NCBI GenBank assembly: GCA_041660385.1
Contig: JBAZWJ010000001.1
Span: 124,001-188,000 of the forward strand
DNA: 64,000 nucleotides
Direction of reading: 5' to 3'
Source of the DNA: DYJE01 sp041660385
GTDB lineage: Bacteria; Desulfobacterota; Desulfobacteria; Desulfobacterales; Desulfolunaceae
Position numbers and translations under genes: made by a program. The notes under the pieces were generated by a model. It was not told the DNA's origin. It saw nothing but the letters and a program-made list of their open reading frames with translations, and ran no database searches. Below, piece by piece: positions 25,496-34,405 of the stretch (positions are counted from its first letter, which is position 1; each line of letters opens with the position of its first letter).

Positions 25496-27307
25496 TTGCT
25501 TAAAACTTTATTCAAAAAAATAAAGAACTTATTCAGTAGAAAAAAATCAGGGGCCATTCCCTTTGCCGAACGTTCACGGGAAGCTGTCAAAGATATTCCC
25601 TTTCATGGAGAGGGTTCAAAATCCTATCCCTCAAATGCCCGTCCTCCAAGAAGAGATGACCGAACCAAAAGACCACCACGGCCACAACAGGATAAACCGC
25701 TCCGCCAGGATAATTTTCAGAAGGATAAACCCCGTCAGGAACGGCCTCCCCGTAAAGAAGCGTGGAAAGACGATACTTGGAAACTCGAAGATTATCAAGT
25801 TCCTGAAATGGAAGGAAAAATCAGATTTCAAGATCTTGATCTCCCACCTCAGATCCTCCATGCAACCGCTGATCTCAATTACCAGTACTGTACGCCTGTC
25901 CAGGCCGGTATACTTCCTTCGGCTTTGAAAGGAAAGGACGCCATAGGCAAAGCCCAGACAGGAACAGGAAAAAGTGCTGCCTTTCTCATCACCATTTTTA
26001 CACATATGCACCGTAATCCCATCAAGGGCGGTCCTACCAAAGGCAGCCCCCGGGCATTGATCCTTGCTCCGACCCGTGAGCTTGTGCTCCAGATTGAAAA
26101 GGACGCCATTGGTCTCTGTAAATACACGCCGTTCAAAATCATATCCATTTTCGGCGGCATGGGTTACGAAAAGCAGATGCAGAACCTCAAGGATCGCTCA
26201 TTTGATGTGATCGTTGCTACCCCGGGTCGGCTTATCGATTTCCAGAACAAAAAACTGATCAAACTGGACAATGTTGAAATTCTGGTTCTCGACGAAGCGG
26301 ATCGTATGCTTGACATGGGTTTTATCCCTGATGTCCGGAAAATCGTTTACAGCACACCCAATAAAACCAAACGCCAGACCTTCTTTTACAGCGCAACGTT
26401 CACACCCGAAGTGAACCGTCTTGCTGAGCAATGGACCACTGATCCATGTAAAGTGGAGATTGAACCTGAACAGGTGGCTGCAGAAAATGTAAAGCAGGTG
26501 GTTTATATCACCACGAACAACGAGAAATTCCCGCTGCTTTACAACCTGATGATTACAAACAACCTGGAACGAGTCCTTGTTTTCACCAACCGCAGAGATC
26601 AGGCACGTGATCTGGCAAAAAAGTTATTGAATTACGGTATCACAACGTCCCTGATTTCCGGCGAAGTCCAACAGAATAAACGGATCAAAGCCTTAGAAGA
26701 TTTTCGAGGCGGAAAATGTCGAGTTCTCGTGGCCACCGATGTGGCGGCACGTGGGATACACATCGAAGATATCAGTCACGTGATCAACTACCACCTGCCA
26801 GAAGACCCCGAAAACTACGTTCACCGAATCGGCAGAACAGGCCGTGCCGGTAGCAGCGGAATTTCAGTTAGCTTTGCCAGCGAGGATGACTCGTTCCAGA
26901 TTCCCGATATCGAAACCTTTCTCGGAAACGACCTTGTTTGCGAACATCCAGATGACGCTCTCCTGGAAATTCCAGCCATACCCGTTCTTGAGCAGGAAGA
27001 CCTGGACGCCAAAACGAAATGGATAAGCTCACATCGCAACAAACCCAGACCAAGAACCCCTGGCGGATCAGGGGCTCGTGAAGGTAGGCCAGGAAACAGG
27101 CCCAGGGGGAAATCTCCTGAAGGCTCCGAAAGACCCGGTCAAAGGCCCAGACAAACACCCAGGCCCAAGAGCGAAGGTAGTTCTGGTGAAAAAAAATTTA
27201 ATCACGCCGAGAACAGCGGTGAAAAAAGGGATAAACCCAAACAAAATCGTTTTCGAGGTCGCCACCAAAAACCGCCACATCGCGAACCGGCAGGTGATGA
27301 GCCATGA
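25496..27307 (+). CDS. DEAD-box RNA helicase (RhlE/RhlB-like)
   Basis: ATP-dependent RNA unwinding, probably in ribosome assembly or mRNA decay. All helicase motifs are present: Q-motif (YQYCTPVQAGILPSAL), AQTGTGKS (I), PTRELVLQI (Ia), TPGRL (Ib), DEADRMLDMGF (II), SATF (III), VFTNRR (IV), ATDVAARGIHI (V) and HRIGRTGRAG (VI). N- and C-terminal tails are basic, Pro/Arg-rich and disordered, suited to RNA contact. The start is taken as TTG 25496 (LLKTLFKKIKNLF...), giving 603 residues; ATG 25307 is the alternative. Its stop overlaps the ATG of the next gene, so translation is coupled. Confidence 0.9.
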   Translation: MLKTLFKKIKNLFSRKKSGAIPFAERSREAVKDIPFHGEGSKSYPSNARPPRRDDRTKRPPRPQQDKPLRQDNFQKDKPRQERPPRKEAWKDDTWKLEDYQVPEMEGKIRFQDLDLPPQILHATADLNYQYCTPVQAGILPSALKGKDAIGKAQTGTGKSAAFLITIFTHMHRNPIKGGPTKGSPRALILAPTRELVLQIEKDAIGLCKYTPFKIISIFGGMGYEKQMQNLKDRSFDVIVATPGRLIDFQNKKLIKLDNVEILVLDEADRMLDMGFIPDVRKIVYSTPNKTKRQTFFYSATFTPEVNRLAEQWTTDPCKVEIEPEQVAAENVKQVVYITTNNEKFPLLYNLMITNNLERVLVFTNRRDQARDLAKKLLNYGITTSLISGEVQQNKRIKALEDFRGGKCRVLVATDVAARGIHIEDISHVINYHLPEDPENYVHRIGRTGRAGSSGISVSFASEDDSFQIPDIETFLGNDLVCEHPDDALLEIPAIPVLEQEDLDAKTKWISSHRNKPRPRTPGGSGAREGRPGNRPRGKSPEGSERPGQRPRQTPRPKSEGSSGEKKFNHAENSGEKRDKPKQNRFRGRHQKPPHREPAGDEP

Positions 27308-27948
27308 TGAACTGTATTCCATTGGATGAAACGTACATACCCGTTGATGCGGTAGACACCTTGATCTTCGACCTGGGTGGTGTTTTCATCAAGCTCACCG
27401 GCGTAGAAAAAATGATGGAGTGGACCAAGGGTCGTTTCACCGTGGATGAACTTTGGGCTGTCTGGTTTCAATCCTATGCGGTCAAAGATTTTGAAACAGG
27501 TTCCATTGATGCTGATTCATTTGCCATCGGCATCATCCGCGAGTATGGACTCTCTGTTTCCGTCGATGAATTTCTGCAACATTTTTCATCATGGGCCTCA
27601 GAGATGTTTCCCGGATCACGGAGGCTTCTTTCAGGTCTCCGTGACAAATACACCCTTGTCAGTCTGTCTAATACCAACGCCATGCATTGGGATCTGCTCT
27701 GCGACCGTTATCAGCTTGACCAGTACTTCCATCATAATTTCCCTTCTCATGAAATCGGCCGTATAAAACCAGAAGCAGCAACCTTTGACTACGTATTAAG
27801 CCAGATTCCCTCTCCAGCACATCGTGTTATTTTTTTTGATGATACACCGCAAAACATTAAAAGCGCCCGGAGTGTTGGAATCCATGCGGTTCAGGTTCTG
27901 GGTGTGGATGGTCTCACCGAGACGTTGTCACGTCTCGGGATTGCCTGA
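27304..27948 (+). CDS. HAD-superfamily hydrolase (subfamily IA)
   Basis: 214 residues, overlapping the helicase stop by 4 bp (ATGA). HAD motif I is FDLGGVFIK, a DxG variant where the usual second Asp is Gly, so true phosphatase activity is uncertain; YihX-like proteins also carry FDxGxV. Motif II is SLSNTNAMHW, motif III Lys lies in GRIKPEAATF, and motif IV is FFDDTPQNIKSARSVG. The helical cap between motifs I and II is of C1 type. The substrate is unknown. Downstream DNA immediately becomes a decayed transporter. Confidence 0.85.
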   Translation: MMNCIPLDETYIPVDAVDTLIFDLGGVFIKLTGVEKMMEWTKGRFTVDELWAVWFQSYAVKDFETGSIDADSFAIGIIREYGLSVSVDEFLQHFSSWASEMFPGSRRLLSGLRDKYTLVSLSNTNAMHWDLLCDRYQLDQYFHHNFPSHEIGRIKPEAATFDYVLSQIPSPAHRVIFFDDTPQNIKSARSVGIHAVQVLGVDGLTETLSRLGIA

Positions 27949-27949
27949 C

Positions 27950-28342
27950 GCATTTTATTCTAACGCATGCGACGGTGCTGCCGATGTCTGCCTTGGAGTC
28001 CCCTACTTCAACTGGGGTCCCAGTTACGTTGAAATTGTTAAAAAGGCTGAAAGCGGGACATTGAAGCAAAGCTGGCAGTGGCTCAGTCCCGACTTCAAAG
28101 ACATCAACAACCCGGATAAAAGCCACGTCGGTTTTGCCAAAGGCCCTGCCCTTTCACCGTACGTTGCTAAAAAACTCGATCAATTCACTGCTAATCTGGG
28201 TTCCGGTAAAATCAACCTGTTCAAAGGTCCATTATCTTTCGACGACGGCTCTGTTTTTCTCAAGCCCGGTGAAACGGCTAAAGACAATCAGATCTGGTAC
28301 ATGAAAAAATTCCTCAAAGGCATGGGCGGAAAAATGCTCTGA
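27950..28342 (+). pseudogene. Remnant of BMP-family ABC substrate-binding protein
   Basis: Starting just after the HAD stop, the frame reads CDGAADVCLGVPYFNWGP... and ends KGMGGKML. This is the C-terminal third of a BMP/Med (PnrA-like) nucleoside-binding lipoprotein (family pattern ACDG.GDV..GVP.FNWGP). The signal peptide and first two thirds are missing. Upstream codons of the open frame are shadow sequence over the HAD gene. It is followed by ATPase and permease remnants in the family's usual order. Confidence 0.8.
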
Positions 28343-29193
28343 ATGACCTTCGCCGTCTTTCAAGCGAGCTTGGATTTTCCTTTGATCCCACACCCTGACT
28401 CTGGGTGAACGCCAGCAGCTGGAAATCATTCGGCTGATTTCTCTGGGTGTCAATATCCTCATTATCGACGAACCCACCACCGGCATTTCCGATATCCAGA
28501 AATCGATTCTTTTTTCTTCCCTGGCCAAGTTGGCAGCTATGGGAAAATGCGTGATCCTTGTTTCCCATAAACTCGATGATGTGGTTGCCTTGTGCGATGA
28601 AGCCACTGTACTAAAACAAGGAAAAGTAAGTGGGCATTACAAGCGCCCTTTTGACCCAGGACAACTTCTCCGGAGTATGTTTCCAGATAGTAACGAGCCT
28701 CAGCCGCCAGCTATTAAAACATTAGGTTCCCCTGTACTTTCTTTCGAAGAAATTTCATCGGTTTCCGGTCGAATTACATTGAAACCCATTTCTCTTGATA
28801 TTCGAACGAGCGAGGTTATCGGTCTTGCCGGTCTTGAGGGCAGCGGCCAGGAACTTTTTCTCAGAACCGCTGGTGGATTCTCTTTCGGGTGGTAATCAGC
28901 AGCGCGTTCTTCTATCTTTGCTGCCCGACGATCCAAAAGTCTTGCTTCTTGAAAACCCGACCCGTGGCCTTGATCATGATTCCACGCTGGCTGTGTGGGA
29001 TATCCTTTTATCCAGATGCCGGATCTCAGGAACCGCTGTTATTTTTTCCTCCTCTGAACTCGATGAAATTCTTCAGATTGCTGACCACATCCTTGTTTTC
29101 TCTAACGGAGAGTTGATGATGGATCGCCCATGTCATGACGTGAACAGAAATGACATAGGCCTCGCTGTGACTGGAGTCAATAAATTGTCTTGA
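28343..29193 (+). pseudogene. Remnant of double-domain ABC transporter ATPase (YufO-like)
   Basis: Three fragments in different frames. About 28346-28392 reads LNDLRRLSSELGFSFDPT. From 28395 a second frame gives LTLGERQQLEIIRLISLG, IIDEPTTGIS and VSHKLDDV, then the start of the second ATPase domain (IGLAGLEGSGQELF) and stops at 28895. From about 28864 a third frame gives LSGGNQQRV, LLENPTRGLD and FSSSELDEI. Both Walker A regions are absent or truncated and at least two frameshifts or internal deletions are needed, so this is not functional. Confidence 0.82.
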
Positions 29194-29214
29194 TTTAAGT
29201 AGGTTATTTGAAAT

Positions 29215-29230
29215 TGTTCCATGTGAAACA
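29215..29230. promoter_or_regulatory. parS-like site (15/16)
   Basis: TGTTCCATGTGAAACA differs from the ParB-binding consensus TGTTNCACGTGAAACA only at position 8. It lies between two transporter remnants. Confidence 0.5.
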
Positions 29231-29243
29231 TTTATGATCAACC

Positions 29244-29798
29244 ATGGGAGACTCCATGATCATCACTAAAAAGCTGTTCCGATTCTTATCCAGACTTCCG
29301 GGCTCATCTCTAATCTTAATTTTTTCCCTTGTCCTTTGCAGTGTTTCACTTATTCTTTTTATCACGGGTGTAAATGAAATATTTGCAGGGCTTGGACTTA
29401 ATTTTGTCGGTCAGGGTTTAGCGCTGTGGCTGATATTCGGTCCATGGAAACGGCCCGGCATTGCCTCCATGAGCGGCACTGACCCCATCGGTGATTCTTA
29501 TTTCTTATTAGAAAAAGGGCTGATCTCCGTTTCACCATTTGCGCTTTTTATGGTCTTGTTGTCTTTTATCTGTACCTATTTTCTTATCCGGATGTCTCTT
29601 GTGGGACTTAAACTTCATGCCAGCGGGTCAAATCCTTTTGCAACACGGCTTCTTGGACTTCGGCCCACACTTTCGATTTTTTTCGCTCTGGCCATGTGCG
29701 GCGGCTTGGCTGGTCTTGCTGGTTTCTTTCAGGTGACCGGAGTTTATCACCGTCTTAGTCCGTCCATTTCGAGCAACTATGGATACCTTTTCCGTTGA
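29244..29798 (+). pseudogene. Truncated ABC permease (YufP-like)
   Basis: The frame encodes four or more hydrophobic helices. LWLIFGPWKRPGIASMSGTDP, LKLHASGSNPFATRLLG and GGLAGLAGFFQVTGVYH are the conserved stretches of simple-sugar/nucleoside ABC permeases. It ends abruptly at SNYGYLF, where the family continues with a further 100 or so residues. Traces such as MIFSLALIHFSNRIT in another frame after 29800 suggest the tail decayed by frameshift. No second permease (YufQ-like) is intact. Confidence 0.75.
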
Positions 29799-30105
29799 TG
29801 ATTTTTTCTCTTGCTCTGATCCATTTTTCAAATCGTATTACCGTTCATTCTCTTTTTTGGAAAAAACGGTTCACTTCGCTATATTAATTCTTTTATCCGA
29901 CTTCTTTCAAAACCATCACCTGCGCACCTGGGAAAACATTTCGATCCATGATCTGTTCATCAATTTTATCTTTTTCAAGCCAAAAAACAGGCTTTCAAAA
30001 TGGCTTCAAAATCAACTTTCGCTCACTACCGATTACCTTGGGTTTCAAAACAGGGTCAAACGTCTCAAAATCGATATTTGGCCTTAAATCAAACGCACCA
30101 TGTTT
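29799..30105. other. Decayed DNA after the permease remnant
   Basis: Fragmented open frames with hydrophobic pieces consistent with the lost 3' part of the permease; no intact gene, RNA or repeat is seen. Confidence 0.45.
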
Positions 30106-30924
30106 TTATTGTTTTTTATACACTACGCCCGACCACCCTCTTTTACTCTTTTGCCAGACAGACACATATTCACCATCTTTTTTAAAAACAGAATGAACGA
30201 ACTCCATTTCAATTTCTTTTATACCGGAAAGAACAAGAAGATTTCCCGCATCATTCATTTTGACCATTTGGGAATAGAGATCTATCAGTGTGGGATACCG
30301 AAGATTTGCTATGATCAAATCGTATTTTCTATTCATCTCGGGACCTGCAATAATATGAATTTGATGGTCAAGCTTATTTGCGATTGTATTTTCTCTGGCT
30401 TCGTTTAACGCAACATTATCCCTGTCACAGGCTGTCACATTTTGAACACCTAATTTCGCGGCCACAAGAGCAAGAATTCCTGATCCTGTTCCAATATCGA
30501 GTGCGTTATTAATTTTTATTTCCGAGGTATGGGTTTCACACAGAACATAATCAAGTGCCTCAACACATAACTGAGTCGTTGGGTGGTCTCCGCGACCAAA
30601 GGCGGTTCCACTGTTCAAAGTTATCGTCAAAACGTTGTCCATTTCTGACGGACTATGACCGGGAGGGGCGATGATAATATGGGGTGATAGTTGAATTGGT
30701 CTGTTAAAAGAAAGGGATATGAATGTTAGCCCGTTTTTGTCTCTATATTCAAGGATGCCTTCATCAATAAGAAGACGGACCACCATTCTGACATCTTTTC
30801 GGCTATGTCCGGTTTTATCGAAAATAAGCCGTTCAAGATCCATGGGAGAAACGTTTATTAGAGTTTCTCCCATGAAAGAAAGCAAAACCTGCCTTAAGCC
30901 AAAAGCATTGAGTTCATTTGTCAT
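30106..30924 (-). CDS. PrmA-like methyltransferase paralogue
   Basis: 272 residues. The C-terminal two thirds share the PrmA signature order: GTAFGRGDHPTTQLC, motif I ALDIGTGSGILALVAAKLG and ANLRYPTLIDL in place of ANILAE. The N-terminal L11-binding domain is missing. It is replaced by about 90 residues (LIFDKTGHSRKDVRMVVRLLIDEGILEY) that look like a small winged helix. The enzyme therefore probably methylates another protein or a small molecule. It overlaps the 118-residue gene (ATGA) and forms the end of the minus-strand cluster below mnmE. Confidence 0.8.
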   Translation of the reverse strand: MTNELNAFGLRQVLLSFMGETLINVSPMDLERLIFDKTGHSRKDVRMVVRLLIDEGILEYRDKNGLTFISLSFNRPIQLSPHIIIAPPGHSPSEMDNVLTITLNSGTAFGRGDHPTTQLCVEALDYVLCETHTSEIKINNALDIGTGSGILALVAAKLGVQNVTACDRDNVALNEARENTIANKLDHQIHIIAGPEMNRKYDLIIANLRYPTLIDLYSQMVKMNDAGNLLVLSGIKEIEMEFVHSVFKKDGEYVSVWQKSKRGWSGVVYKKQ

Positions 30925-31277
30925 TGATCAATACTTTGGCCTTCTCTTTTCAAAAGATCTGAATACCAGATAGAGAATTCGTACATCCCTCTGTATTTAT
31001 CGTTATTGTTCATCAGCGCCATGGCAATCTCAAGAACACCTTCCGCAAAAGAGACAGATGTTTTTTCTTCGCGGTTCATCTGCAAAAACTCATGAACAAG
31101 ATCATGAATCGTCCTTTTCGTGGCGTCCTTTCGGATATCAAGCGGGTCTTTGGGTTCCTCAAAAGGGTTCCATATTTCATAACCCATTTTAAGTATTTTT
31201 TTTTGACCCCGGTTACCCATCATGTCAAAGATGGCTCGTTTCTTTTGTTCGATTTCTTCTTCGCTGAACACATCCAT
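30921..31277 (-). CDS. Conserved-looking hypothetical protein, 118 aa
   Basis: Small, soluble, helical and charged; no family recognised. The N-terminal half (KKRAIFDMMGNRGQKKILKMGYEIWNPFEEPKDPLDIR) suggests a compact helical protein. It begins 4 bp after the YkgJ gene stop and overlaps the PrmA-like gene start by 4 bp. The three are thus translated as a block, and a shared function is plausible. Confidence 0.7.
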   Translation of the reverse strand: MDVFSEEEIEQKKRAIFDMMGNRGQKKILKMGYEIWNPFEEPKDPLDIRKDATKRTIHDLVHEFLQMNREEKTSVSFAEGVLEIAMALMNNNDKYRGMYEFSIWYSDLLKREGQSIDQ

Positions 31278-31281
31278 ATAA

Positions 31282-31941
31282 TTATCCTATTATCTCAAGA
31301 CCTGGAATTCCAAAATATTCTTCGTTGTAATCCAACGTCAAACACATGGAAAGGGGAACAAGGATATCACCCATCTTAAGATATTTTGATTTAATATCCC
31401 TGATCATTTCATTCGAAATATCGTAAAGACGCTTGTAAACGATATCCATGTTCAACGTGGGATAATTTTCTCCTTTTGTGAACCCTGAAAGACCGCATGT
31501 GTAGCCTTTTCCACCTGTTGATGTGGGAATGCCATAAACACGGCACGCAATGGGACGATGATCATACATTCTGCATTGGTTATTTTCATCGAGAAGCGGA
31601 CAGGCTATTTTTTCCTGGGATATACGTTCGATAATTTTTTCACCATTGGCTCCAAGTTTTTCCGCTTCCGTTGCGTTTTTCTTGATCTTGAATATTTTTC
31701 TATCAACATCTCCGGCAATGGTTACGATGTCGTGGCGCAGCTTCCCGGTAAATCTCTCATCAAAACGTTGTTTGATGGTGACCGCCTCAACAAGTGTCAG
31801 ATCGAACAAAGCATGACAACAATCGCTGCACCCTGGTTTGCATGCTACCCGTGCGCTGTGTTCTGATTTTACCTTTTCACAAACCGTTTCTATTTGTCCT
31901 ACCAGTTCTTCGTATTTATTAATGTATTTTGTTAAATCCAT
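31282..31941 (-). CDS. YkgJ-family cysteine cluster protein
   Basis: 219 residues starting MDLTKYINKYEEL, chosen because GGAG lies just upstream; the longer frame would run over a parS site. The metal-binding cysteines are CKPGCSDCCHALFDLT and CPLLDENNQCRMYDHRPIACRVYG, the YkgJ (PF03692) pattern thought to hold zinc or an Fe-S cluster. The molecular function is unknown. It lies directly below mnmE in the minus-strand cluster. Confidence 0.85.
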   Translation of the reverse strand: MDLTKYINKYEELVGQIETVCEKVKSEHSARVACKPGCSDCCHALFDLTLVEAVTIKQRFDERFTGKLRHDIVTIAGDVDRKIFKIKKNATEAEKLGANGEKIIERISQEKIACPLLDENNQCRMYDHRPIACRVYGIPTSTGGKGYTCGLSGFTKGENYPTLNMDIVYKRLYDISNEMIRDIKSKYLKMGDILVPLSMCLTLDYNEEYFGIPGLEIIG

Positions 31942-31954
31942 GGTAATTCTCCGC

Positions 31955-31970
31955 TGTTCCACGTGAAACA
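31955..31970. promoter_or_regulatory. parS centromere site
   Basis: TGTTCCACGTGAAACA matches the ParB recognition consensus TGTTNCACGTGAAACA at all positions. It lies between the YkgJ start and the mnmE stop, in a region carrying the classic origin-linked genes. parS sites normally cluster within a few percent of the chromosome around oriC. Confidence 0.85.
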
Positions 31971-33353
31971 TCATTTTCCTATACAAAAGGAGCTGAAAAT
32001 CCTGTCTAAAATATCATCGTGCGCATTTATGCCCAATATTTTATCAAGAGAACCAATACACGCCTTAATATCAACAGCGATCAGATCATAGGTGACCCCT
32101 GACGTAAAACCTTGAATCATATGGTTCACAGCCCCGAGAGCGTCGCCAATAAGTGTGTATTGCCGAACATTAGGAACCAGTGCGCTTCGATTTTCCGGCA
32201 TATCTTTCAATATAAGATCGGATATCATCGTCTTCAAGACATCGATATTGGTTCGATTGAGGACAGAAATCCCAATATGAGGATCAGGGCCACGTCTGCC
32301 GTAATCCATCGTTGACCCTAAGTCAATCTTGTTAGCAACAACAAGGGTTTTCTTTGTCTTTTTACAGTTATTATAGATAGTTGTAATTGATTCACACTCT
32401 GATTCATTTGGTGTTTTTGAGGCGTCAAGCATAAGAATGACAAGATCTGCCGATTCTATCTTTTCCATCGTTTTCCTGATACCCACCTGTTCAACAATAT
32501 CGCTTGTCTGGTGAATTCCAGCCGTGTCCGTAATCTCTATGGGAATTCCATCGATGGTTATTAAATCCTCGATCAGATCACGGGTCGTCCCTGGTATGGG
32601 AGTAACAATAGCTTTCTCCTTATTGAGCAGGGCATTTAAAAGACTAGATTTGCCGGAATTTGGAGGGCCTGCGATGACAATGCGTACACCATCCCTGAAC
32701 ACCCTCAAATCCTCGTGGTTCTTTTTTAAAATATCCAATGTTGTCCTGATTCCGAATATCATGTCAAGTGCCATATCCTGATCAATAATATCCCCGACTT
32801 CATCGGGAAAATCAATGACCGCTTCAACTCGTGCATGAAAATCATTAAGCGTCTCTTTAACATCACATATGGTTTTTTTAAGTGCCCCTTCGATCTGTGA
32901 AACAGCCATCCCAAGAGATGTTTCTGTCCGCGCGTTGATGATGTCAATCACGGCTTCAGCCTGGGTTAGATCGATTCTGCCGTTCAGGTATGCACGCTTA
33001 GTGAACTCACCAGGTTCAGCAATATCAACTCCGCCACGCACAAGAAGGGCTAATATAGACCTCAAAACAACCGGACTCGAATGGGACTGTATTTCTACAA
33101 CATCTTCCGCTGTGTAGGATCTTGGAGCTTTCATATGAATGAAAAGAACCTCGTCAACAACACTCCCATTTTCATCGTGGATGAAACCATAGTAAACCTT
33201 ATGGGTTTCGATGGTATTTGGCTTTTGACCGTTCGGTAGTTTAAAGTGCTTTAGAGAAAATTCGAGGGAACGATCTCCTGAAATACGGATGATCCCTATC
33301 CCTCCCTTCCCGGTAGGTGTTGCAAGTGCCGCTATGGTTTTGCTTTCAAACAT
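31971..33353 (-). CDS. mnmE: tRNA modification GTPase MnmE
   Basis: Works with MnmG on wobble uridine. The 460 residues comprise an N-terminal THF-binding domain (TIAALATPTGKGGIGIIRISG), a helical domain, an inserted G domain (P-loop GPPNSGKSSLLNALL, switch PGTTRD, DTAGIH, NKID) and the invariant C-terminal FCIGK, whose Cys is needed for modification. It follows jag on the same strand, after a strong hairpin. Confidence 0.96.
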   Translation of the reverse strand: MFESKTIAALATPTGKGGIGIIRISGDRSLEFSLKHFKLPNGQKPNTIETHKVYYGFIHDENGSVVDEVLFIHMKAPRSYTAEDVVEIQSHSSPVVLRSILALLVRGGVDIAEPGEFTKRAYLNGRIDLTQAEAVIDIINARTETSLGMAVSQIEGALKKTICDVKETLNDFHARVEAVIDFPDEVGDIIDQDMALDMIFGIRTTLDILKKNHEDLRVFRDGVRIVIAGPPNSGKSSLLNALLNKEKAIVTPIPGTTRDLIEDLITIDGIPIEITDTAGIHQTSDIVEQVGIRKTMEKIESADLVILMLDASKTPNESECESITTIYNNCKKTKKTLVVANKIDLGSTMDYGRRGPDPHIGISVLNRTNIDVLKTMISDLILKDMPENRSALVPNVRQYTLIGDALGAVNHMIQGFTSGVTYDLIAVDIKACIGSLDKILGINAHDDILDRIFSSFCIGK

Positions 33354-33373
33354 CCCTTATCCATAAATAAAAG

Positions 33374-33404
33374 GACCTGTTCCGGAATTGATCCGGAACA
33401 GGTC
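33374..33404 (-). terminator. Hairpin between jag and mnmE
   Basis: GACCTGTTCCGGA and TCCGGAACAGGTC form a perfect 13 bp stem around a 5-base loop. On the minus strand it is followed by CCTTTTATTTA, a weak U-tract. It may terminate the rpmH-jag transcript, attenuate mnmE, or be an RNA processing/stabilising stem. Confidence 0.65.
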
Positions 33405-33444
33405 ATGTGATCTTATTGATACATCCAATTTTCCCAGTAATCCA

Positions 33445-34392
33445 TTATTCCTTCGGCGGAGTTTTCTTTCTGCTTTTCGCTTTCTTGGGAAAAATGACAA
33501 GGCGTCTGTAATAGCCTTCGCCCATACTCTGTGTCCTTACGCTTTTATTGTCTTTCAATGCAAGATGAACAATACGTCGGTCCTGAGATGACATCTGACT
33601 TATGGTCGACGGTTTTCCTGTCTTTTTGACCTTGTCGGACATTCGAATGGCCATTCTTTCAAGATTTTCTCTGCGTTTTTCAAGGTAACCTTCTACATCG
33701 ATGAGCACCCTCTTTTTTTCAAGGGTGTGTTTGTTAACAATCTTATCAACGATGTACTGCATGGATTCGAGATTCTGACCCCTTTTACCGATAATAACAG
33801 CCGAATCGTCACTGCTTACATGATATGTAAGGTTTTCACCATCCGACTCAACACCGATTCCAAAAGAATCAGAAACGTATGCGAGAATTTTTCTTATTAC
33901 CTCTTCACCGATAGCTTCGGGAGTTTTTCCTTTATAAAAATCTGAAATTATCTTTTCTTTTGGTGCTTCTTCATCGTCTTCTACATCATTTATATCAGCA
34001 ATGTATTCATTTTTTACTTTTGGCTGAGGAACATGGTCTTTGGGTTTTCTATCATATCTTTCTTTTGCTTCTGCGTTTCTTTCCGGTCTTCTCTCTTGTT
34101 TTCTTTCCTGTTTTATTTCCTGGACATCTTCTTTTTCAGGAGTTTCCTGACGAGATTTCTTTACGCCAAAAGCCTCATCAACAAGACTAATAACTTTCTG
34201 TTTGTTTTTCGAAGTAGTGTCGAGAGTGACTCTTATTTTTGCTTTTTTGTTTCTGATTATGGAAAAAATTCCGCTTGAACCATTTGAAATGATATCGTAC
34301 TTGAGCTGATTCTTAGAAATGTTCAGCTGTTGACAGGCTAGTTCTACAGCCTTTTCGACATTCTTGCCTTCAAATTCTCTACAAGAATTCAT
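33445..34392 (-). CDS. jag: RNA-binding protein Jag/KhpB (Jag_N-KH-R3H)
   Basis: 315 residues. The N-terminal Jag_N domain covers 1-50 (REFEGKNVEKAVELACQQL). A long charged, Arg/Glu/Lys-rich linker covers about 75-140. A KH domain (VIIGKRGQNLESMQYIVDKIVN) and a C-terminal R3H domain (MSSQDRRIVHLALKDNKSVRTQSMGEGYYRRLVI) follow. Jag/KhpB binds many RNAs and influences cell elongation in Gram-positives. It is encoded just after yidC in the conserved order. Confidence 0.93.
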   Translation of the reverse strand: MNSCREFEGKNVEKAVELACQQLNISKNQLKYDIISNGSSGIFSIIRNKKAKIRVTLDTTSKNKQKVISLVDEAFGVKKSRQETPEKEDVQEIKQERKQERRPERNAEAKERYDRKPKDHVPQPKVKNEYIADINDVEDDEEAPKEKIISDFYKGKTPEAIGEEVIRKILAYVSDSFGIGVESDGENLTYHVSSDDSAVIIGKRGQNLESMQYIVDKIVNKHTLEKKRVLIDVEGYLEKRRENLERMAIRMSDKVKKTGKPSTISQMSSQDRRIVHLALKDNKSVRTQSMGEGYYRRLVIFPKKAKSRKKTPPKE

Positions 34393-34405
34393 AGTACCTC
34401 CCGAT

